DNA of 64,000 nt, from contig VCAZ01000001.1 in NCBI GenBank assembly GCA_005784505.1, positions 4,049,597 to 4,113,596 of the forward strand. The letters run 5' to 3'. This document shows positions 57,143 to 64,000 of the stretch, one piece after another (the first letter of the stretch is position 1; every line of letters begins with the position of its first letter). The notes beneath the pieces are model-generated. The model saw only the letters and a list, made by a program, of their open reading frames with translations, was not told the origin of the DNA and made no database searches. Origin of the DNA: Bagarius yarrelli. Lineage: Eukaryota > Chordata > Actinopteri > Siluriformes > Sisoridae. A program made the translations under genes and the position numbers.

Positions 57143-57840
57143 GAACAAAACATTTCACAAAAGCCATCGCAGGCAGCTTCATGCAAAACTGCTTAGAAAG
57201 CAATAAGGATTCTCAAAGCATGCAAATAATTTGCTCAAACAGATCTCAACTATTAGGGCTGTAAATATTGTGACTTTTTAATCACTGAAAGTTAGAGTAA
57301 ATTGTTCATCAAAGTAAGAGGGAGGGTAGAAGATGTAAATTAATTCATTTTGTCAAAAAAAAAAAGTGCAGGCATCGGCAGTGTTAGGAAGTGGCGCGTG
57401 TAATTCATCACAGAAGCATTAATTATGCGGCATATCCTCTGAGGATCCTGACAGTAATGAAGCAGCTTGTGGTGAAGGGCCTCCGCCTTCGTGCCAAACC
57501 CTCTTACACTGGAAAAAGCCCAGCACACTGAGCTGACACCGACTCTAGTATAGCTACTGCCCTAGTAACTTACTTCACAGTAGTTAGCGTAGAAATACTG
57601 AAGTGTAGTAAGCTATGTTGATGTGAACGCTGCTCTTATTATTACATATACATTAAGAAATTATAATCTTAACTGGTTCACCCTATCAGTGACGGCTGGG
57701 ATAGACTCCAGCAGGCTTTAATCCCCCCATATATATAAAATTTTTGTTTATATAGCATGAATTGATCATATAGGAAGACATTTTTTTTAGAGTACTTTAA
57801 TACATATTCCCCAAATGACACCATGTCCAGCGAGTCCTGG
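57143..57840. other. Unique spacer with SINE A scrap
   Basis: GACGGCTGGGATAGACTCCA at about 57692-57712 is a scrap of family A. 57360-57520 is repeat-free and less AT-rich. No gene. Confidence 0.4.
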
Positions 57841-57997
57841 GAAGTGGTAGCACATTGGTTAAGGTGTTGGACTGCTAATTGGAAGATTAGGTTTTGATTT
57901 CCAGCACCACCAAGTTGCCACTGCTGGGCCCCTAAGCAAGGCCCTTGTTGCTTAGTTGTATAAAAAAGATAAATGTAATGAATGCCATAAATGTAAT
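57841..57997 (+). repeat. SINE family B, plus strand, tail truncated
   Basis: GAAGTGGTAGCACATTGGTT head, GATTTCCAGCACCACC, then GCCACTGCTGGGCCCCTAAG; most of the L2-type tail is deleted. Confidence 0.8.
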
Positions 57998-59439
57998 ATA
58001 AATCTTTGAAATCTTGGCAGAAGTGCAGAACTAAACTAAAGCTAAATTTTCTGTTAAAATTCATAACAAATGTCTTTAATGTCAATCAGTCAATTCTATT
58101 TTAAATAGGAGTAAAAAGTGTTAAGCTGCTATCATCTAAATAAATAAAATTCTATTTTAGGATTTTAGGTCAAACTTACACACCTCTACACACAGATCCT
58201 ACCAATATTTCCACACAGAACTACTACTTGGATATTTTACAGAAACCACAGAAATGAGCCAGCGTTATAAACCATTTGAATAAAACTAGCATTTCTGCTA
58301 AAGTTTGTGAAGATTAATGGAGTAAACCTGTATAAGTTTTATTTACACATACTGGCATGGTTGAATATTTTTACTCTAACTAATCGGAGCACCTGATTCC
58401 ACTTGTTAATCAGTTGGTGTGACTGATGAGTTGTATCTGTTCTAAGGTTTTTGATTTGCTTCTGGAAATTGATACCATATTCATAGTTGCATGGAAAACC
58501 GTCTGAGGAACGATTAAAAATATCCATTTATTCCTACATCAAAGATTTCATGCATAGATGATTAAATTAAATGTTAAAAATCATAACTAGGTTAAAAATG
58601 TTAGAAGTAATTTTAAATAAATTAATAGTATATAGCCATGTTCATATTTAACGTCTTATTTTTTTAGGGCGGTTAATTAATTGTTATTTATTATAAGTTA
58701 ATTTAAATAGAATTTATAATTTGAATTTAATGGATAACTTTATTTACCTCGACTTAATTCATGGATGGAAATTTTAATGACTATTTCCCCACAGGTCTTT
58801 GTGAACCAAATTATTTTCGTATAATTGAATGGGGTGTATGACATACAATAAAATAGTTTCTTTCTTCTGAAATACAGACATGATTTTTTCTAAAAAGGAT
58901 TTTTTAAGTAAATATTTCATTTGTACACAAAACTGGGGAGGCAGGCACAAAATTAGAATAAAGCCAGCGCTGTGTGAGGTTAGCTGATTTTTACAAAGAT
59001 GCATCGATGCTGCGCCGCCTAGCAGTGTTCAGAGATTTCACTCTTCCTCTAGCTGCTGTCATGCGCTGTGACGATCCCTTCGATATTCCATTCTATGAAT
59101 GTGGGTTCTGCTTATAGCTCATACGAAAGCTTTACTCATGTACCGATTATGTTCAAGATATTGAAAATGAGCTAAGAGAGACAGTCTTACAGCTGCAGCA
59201 TAAAGCTACACAACCGCAGTCACTGTAAAAACTCCAATTTCTGCATGTTGTCATTTGTGCAGAGGCAAGTTTAAAAATATCTGTGGAAAACAATAAATAC
59301 CCTTACATACTGTAGTAAAACAACGTAGATGGGGCAGTCTTGTCTTTTAATGCTTCTACTTTGAGAGTGACTATTTCCTTGGGTTTTTTTAAAACAATTT
59401 GTCACGCATTAATTTTGAGTGAAATATTGGTATTACAAT
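57998..59439. other. Unique spacer
   Basis: No gene or repeat recognised in 1.4 kb. Confidence 0.4.
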
Positions 59440-60095
59440 GTTTTAAACGTGTCAGGAGTGATGTGTGACAGAAGAATATCAGCTACAATTAAGGGGAAGG
59501 TGTACAAAGCAGTGGGGAGACCAGCTAATATGTATGGTTTAGACACAATGGTGAGACCAGCTATGATGTATGGTTTAGAGACAGTGGTGAGACCAGCTAT
59601 GATGTATGGTTTAGAGACAGTGGTGAGACCAGCTATGATGTATGGTTTAGAGACAGTGGTGTGACCAGCTATGATGTATGGTTTAGAGACAGTGGTGAGA
59701 CCAGCTATGATGTATGGTTTAGAGACAGTGGTGCTGAGGAAGAGACAGGTGGCAGAGCTGGAAGTAGCAGAGCTGAAGATGTTGAGGTTTTCTTTGGGAG
59801 TGACGAGGTTGGACAGGATTAGGAACAAGTTCATCAGGGGGACGGCTCATGTTAGATGTTTTGGGGAGAAAGTCAGGGAAGACAGATTGAGGTGGTTTGG
59901 ACATGTACAGAGGAGGGATAGTGAATATATTGGTAGGAGGATGTTAGAAATGAAGCTACCAGGCAGAAGGCAAAGAGGAAGACCAAAGAGGAGGTATATG
60001 GATGCGATAAAGGAGGAGTTAGTGGGTGTGAGTGAAGAGGATGTAGAGAATAGGGTTAGGTGGAGACAGATGATTCGCTTTGGCGACCCCTAAAA
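59440..60095 (+). mobile_element. RTE-like LINE fragment, plus strand, with six 36-bp units
   Basis: Two frames separated by a single stop (59419-59664 and 59671-60093, same reading frame) encode GVMCDRRISATIKGKVYKA, six RPAMMYGLETVV-type repeats, then LRKRQVAELEVAELKMLRFS, GVTRLDRIRNKFIRGTAHVR, RLRWFGHVQRRD, PGRRQRGRPKRRYMD and a terminal FGDP. This is the intact C-terminal region of a fish non-LTR reverse transcriptase. The rest of the LINE is missing (5' truncated). Confidence 0.9.
59518..59733 (+). repeat. 36-bp in-frame tandem array inside LINE, 6 units
   Basis: Six exact-length units starting at 59518, 59554, 59590, 59626, 59662 and 59698. The first is the most diverged; units 2-4 and 6 are practically identical. 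Unit 5 carries one substitution turning an AGA codon into TGA (59662-59664). Confidence 0.95.
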
Positions 60096-61246
60096 AGGGA
60101 TAGAGAAAAGTTTGGGAACCACTGCGCTAGGTTAAAATAAAGGGATTAACCTTGCCATGGGTTTTTTTTGCCTCATAAATCCTGTAGCATATTTTTCCTA
60201 TCTGGAGTTTCATCTTTTTCCCAATTACATTGATTGCCGTATAAAGCATTCCTAATGTGATATTAGCTATAAACAGTCTATAAACAGTCAATTTTTTCCT
60301 AATGTGATATTAGCTATAAACAGTCAATTTTTCAGCCCGGCAAAATCCACTATCTTTCCAAATGAAAGGTATTATAGCTTTTACAGCTGAAATAAGAATA
60401 AAAAAAGCTGCCAGTCGCTTATAATGTGGACTCTTTTCTTCCCGATACGAGCACAGTTTCAAAAAATCTGAACACGGAGGCGTGGATTACAAGCGTGTGG
60501 GATTTAAGCTTTAATAGCACATTCTTCATCCTAAAGAATTATATGTCAGCATTTCACCCCTAACTGAACAGAATTCCCTCAGGCTGTGAAGTTAGAAGAA
60601 ACAGCCGGTCAGAAAAGAACAAGTGCCATTTCTCTCTCCAGCAACAATTTTCTTTGTGTGTTTTACTTTTACGTGACTCAGCAATTAAAGGCACTCAAAG
60701 TTCCCTTCAAGATAAAAGTCATGAAAAAACAGAAAGAAAGCTTGCAGTGGATGTACTGGAAATGTAGATTACAGTAGGTTTGTTATTCGGTTGTCAGATT
60801 AAGCTTTAACCCTTTGATGCACAAGCTATGCAAACCCCTTTTACTTAAAACTAAATAAATAGATGATTAATTGATGGTCACTGAAAATGATATTTTGAAT
60901 ATTTATAGCTCCTGGAATTCACAGATCGGGGAAAATAAAATGCTGAAACAAACTGATGTAAAAAAAAAAACCCAGCCATTAACATAGGAAAATCCATGTT
61001 GTGCACTAGAGGGATAGTGATACAAAAATGATTTTTATTTGAAAAGAAAGAAAGAAAAAAATTTTTTATAAGAATTTGTGATGATCAAAAACAAGTTAAT
61101 TGAGGAATACCTGGAGTACTAAATTATAAAATTAATTTCTTGCAAAGATAAAGAAAAAAAAAATCTTAGTCGGGTCACTAGACCAATGTTGTGCATCGAG
61201 GAGTACAATAAATAAAAAAAAAAAATCTGTAAAAAAAAGATGCGCA
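60096..61246. other. Unique spacer
   Basis: A roughly 48-bp tandem duplication (CCTAATGTGATATTAGCTAT) lies at about 60250-60335. No gene recognised. Confidence 0.45.
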
Positions 61247-61580
61247 GCATGGTGGCTTAGTGGTTAGCACTGTTGTCTCACAGCAGGGGTCTTTCTATAT
61301 GCAGTTTGCATGTTCCCCCCTAGTGCTTGCGTGGGTTTATTCCGGGTTCTCCGGTTTCCTTCCCCAGTTTAAAAACATGTATGTTAGATTGACTGGTGAT
61401 TCTAAATTGCCCATAGGAGTGAGTGTAAGTGTGTGTGGCCCTGTGATGGACTGGCGACCTGTCCAGGGTGTCCCCCTTCTGTCTTTCGCCTTTTCAGAGA
61501 CGGCTGGGATAGACTCCAGCAGATCCCCGTGACCCCGAATTAGGGAATAAGCGGATATAGAAGATGAATGAATGAATGTA
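61247..61580 (+). repeat. SINE family A, complete, plus strand
   Basis: Head CATGGTGGCTTAGTGGTTAG, body, and 3' end GGATATAGAAGATGAATGAATG. Best-preserved copy in the window in plus orientation; B-box region partly deleted. Confidence 0.9.
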
Positions 61581-62565
61581 AAAAAGATTGATTGATCAGG
61601 GGTATTAATAAAAACAATATTTCAATTGTGAACCAGCAATTATAAACCAATGTTGCATTGCTTTCAATAAAAATGTATCTCTTCATTCAACTCCTTATGA
61701 ACCAGTTATTATGTTCCATTTATGGAAATTAAATGTGTTGCTCATAGCCATATTCATTTCATTTTGTACAGAATACGATACAGCGTCTCATGCTCAACAT
61801 CTTCACAATACAGCCAGGCTCATTTTCTCTCTCCTCTTTTCTTTCTTCACACTCTATCCCCTCTTTCCCTTCTTCACACCCTGGCAGTTCCAAGACACCC
61901 AGTTATTTGAGCCTCATCTGTCCTAAGCCACTAATGGCTCTGTAAATCTTAAAAAATGCAATTGCTGGAAGCATAAAAATGTGTCTCAAAGGAATTAAAA
62001 GAAGGCCCTTATTGCCCAAAACCTTTGTGAATAAGGATACTTGGATGGTGCATCGGTTGGCGAATGCTGTTATAAAAAGCACAGGCTAAAAAAAAAATGA
62101 GCATATGGTTTTAGGGTATAAATAACGTTCCTGTATGCTGGAGGTTTTACTAGAAACATGCTGTGAAATGTGACTGCAGCGATATGGATCTTTTCATGTT
62201 AAAAAACATTGAGTGAAATGAATATCATGTCAATTTCTGATGGGGCCCATGTGGACTGACATTTCATTAATTAATTAATGTTTTGACATAATTGCAAACT
62301 CTAAACTTATGATTGGTTCAAAAACAGCAACCCCTTTTGGCAGAATGACATTAATTGACTGTTACTTTAGTAGCATAGAAAGTGAAAAAAATGCACAGCA
62401 GTGGGGATAGGGGTAATAAAGTAAGGCATCAAATGATTAATTACAGAGGATGAAAGCGACATTTGGTTAGAATTTAGATAAAACAGAGTTGTCAGATATC
62501 ATCTTCTCTAACTTTACGCAAAAAAGGCAAGTAAAGTAATTCACTAACGATATTAAAAAACATAC
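61581..62565. other. Unique spacer
   Basis: No gene recognised. Confidence 0.4.
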
Positions 62566-62918
62566 ATCCATCCATCCATCCATTTTCTTTACCCTCCTAA
62601 TCCCTAATCCAGGGTCACGGGGATCTGCTGGAGTCTATCCCAGCCGTCTCTCTGAAAGAGCGGCAGACAGAAGGGGTACACCCTGGACAGGTCGCCAGTC
62701 CATTACAATTGATCTAAATAGGCAATTAAGAATCACTAAACAATTTAACATACATGTTTTTGAACTGTGGGAGGAAACCGGAGACCCCGAAGTAAACCCA
62801 CAAAAGCACCTGGGAGAACATGCAAACTCCCCACAGAAAGGCCCCTGTCTGGGACTCAAACATGAGCCTTCTTGCTGTGAGGCAACCGTGCTAACCACTA
62901 AGCCACCGTGCTTCCCTG
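62566..62918 (-). repeat. SINE family A, complete, minus strand
   Basis: (CATC)n tail at the left, full body, minus-strand head GTGGCTTAGTGGTTAGCACG at the right. Confidence 0.9.
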
Positions 62919-63906
62919 TTAAAAAACAGAAAATATGAAATAAATTGCTCTATATTTTAATGTTTAAAAGTATAATTAATGTTAAATGAACATGTAATGT
63001 TCAATTCTTCTGGTTTCGGAGTTAAAGCTAAGCATTAGCACTAACCTGCATCAAAAAGATTATTGAACTTTCTACATTTGACCCAACAACAAAAAAAAAA
63101 TCAAACAGGAACCTGTGAGTCAAAGTCAATAATACTAAGAAATGAAATTAGATCAAGGAGTAATCTTATTTATAGTTAAGCGCACTTGTGGAGGAAGTGG
63201 TAGCACGGTGGTTAAGGCTACTGTATTTTTGGATTTTTGGATACAGGTTACAGAAAAACATTTTTTAATCTTCTTTGCAAATCGGGTATTTAAAAAATCC
63301 ACACAACAGAGACAGATAAGAACCTAAAAGATAACAGCCGAGTAACCAAGAGGCTTTATCATCGTGTTTATTCTCATTACGCTTCCTAATTGCTGAGCGA
63401 ACACAGCAAATGATTATTTTTAGGCAAGTTTAAATCCTTTGGGGCATCCCGAACAGCATACTAGCATTGTAAATAGTATGTAAAGTATGTCAGCACATCA
63501 TTGGTGTAATTAGCATGCAGACACACAGTTTAGTATTATGTAGGTTGGGATTTAGCCGTGATTTTTTTCCTAAATGTGTTATTTGTACTTCCTGTCCTGA
63601 GATGCGCTTGGTGCGTAAATTTTGCTGAACAATCGCTGATGATACATTATTAGCTTTGGTTTTTTCCTGCATAATTACTTGTGTGGATTAAATGTAGAAA
63701 TGTTAGCAGATAGCTGAAAGGTGTTTAGAATAAATACATAAATTTAGCATGAGGCATTTTAAACATTCAGATGTATCGACATTCTAGCTAGCAAACTTTA
63801 CGGAATCACGAAACTGTAGAAATAGCGGAAAAAAGCGCTACATTTTCATACTAGTGAAATATAAATATATGGAAGATATAGCTGCATAAACGTGTATGCA
63901 TATATG
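62919..63906. other. Unique spacer with SINE B head scrap
   Basis: GGAAGTGGTAGCACGGTGGT at about 63193-63220 is a SINE B head scrap. 63340-63680 is repeat-free with TTCCTAATTGCTGAGCG and similar motifs and may be conserved. No gene. Confidence 0.4.
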
Positions 63907-63908
63907 TT

Positions 63909-63977
<69 letters not shown>
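63907..63977. repeat. (GT)n(AT)n compound microsatellite
   Basis: About 8 GT units followed by about 27 AT units near the end of the window. Confidence 0.95.
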
Positions 63978-63978
<1 letters not shown>

Positions 63979-64000
63979 AATTAGTGTATGCTAGCCTGCT

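Overview
This window looks like teleost fish nuclear DNA, probably from an ostariophysan (carp/characin/catfish-type) genome. The evidence is an intact vertebrate-only neuronal gene, high AT content, long AT and CA microsatellites, and many fish-type repeats: tRNA-derived SINEs, Rex1/L2- and RTE-like LINEs, Tc1-like transposase fossils, hAT-type MITEs and Ty3/gypsy remnants. The species cannot be fixed from the sequence alone. No prokaryotic operon, CRISPR array or functional tRNA/rRNA gene was found.

There is one convincing protein-coding gene. At 3387-5507 (+) an uninterrupted 706-codon frame encodes LRRN3 (leucine-rich repeat neuronal protein 3): signal peptide, LRR ectodomain with N- and C-caps, Ig domain, fibronectin III domain, one membrane helix and a short tail. 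As in other vertebrates the whole coding region lies in one exon. A strong splice acceptor at 3064 shows that untranslated 5' exon(s) lie further upstream, probably outside or in the first 3 kb. A polyadenylation signal at 6568 marks a likely 3' end. In mammals LRRN3 sits on the opposite strand inside a giant intron of IMMP2L. If that holds here, much of the remaining 57 kb is immp2l intron and/or lrrn3 regulatory desert. I found no convincing immp2l exon; one weak candidate is reported.

Layout: 0-3 kb lrrn3 upstream region; 3-6.6 kb lrrn3 terminal exon; 7-12 kb AT-rich spacer with microsatellites and a SINE; 12.7-14.0 kb collapsed gypsy element (minus strand); 15.1-15.8 kb LINE endonuclease fragment; 16.4-16.9 kb LTR-like element; 18.9-19.4 kb L2 and Tc1 fossils; 22.1-25.2 kb a dense repeat cluster containing a duplicated composite with nested insertions; 26-27.8 kb Tc1 fossil and MITE; 29.8-32.9 kb LINE tail, Tc1 HTH fossil, SINE and solo LTR; 34.1-37.7 kb hAT MITE, SINEs and an RTE-like LINE fragment; 39.9-42.0 kb a diverged duplicated non-coding block with a highly similar core; 45 kb an inverted repeat; 46.2-46.6 kb gypsy chromodomain fossil; 47.4-50.1 kb SINE, dispersed repeat and a LINE copy with ten 36-bp in-frame repeats; 51.8-64 kb MITEs, SINEs and a second LINE copy with six of the same 36-bp units. 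Between these are unique stretches, several of which have the look of conserved non-coding elements (rich in homeodomain-type TAAT/ATTA sites, few simple repeats).

The most unusual observations are: (1) a 12-codon unit inside the reverse-transcriptase C-terminal region of one LINE family, present once at 37.3 kb but tandemly amplified in frame at 49.7 kb and 59.5 kb; (2) the duplicated non-coding block at 39.9 and 41.5 kb whose 80-bp core is much better preserved than its flanks; (3) a pair of duplicated composite repeats at 22.7 and 24.0 kb that serve as each other's empty sites for two later insertions.
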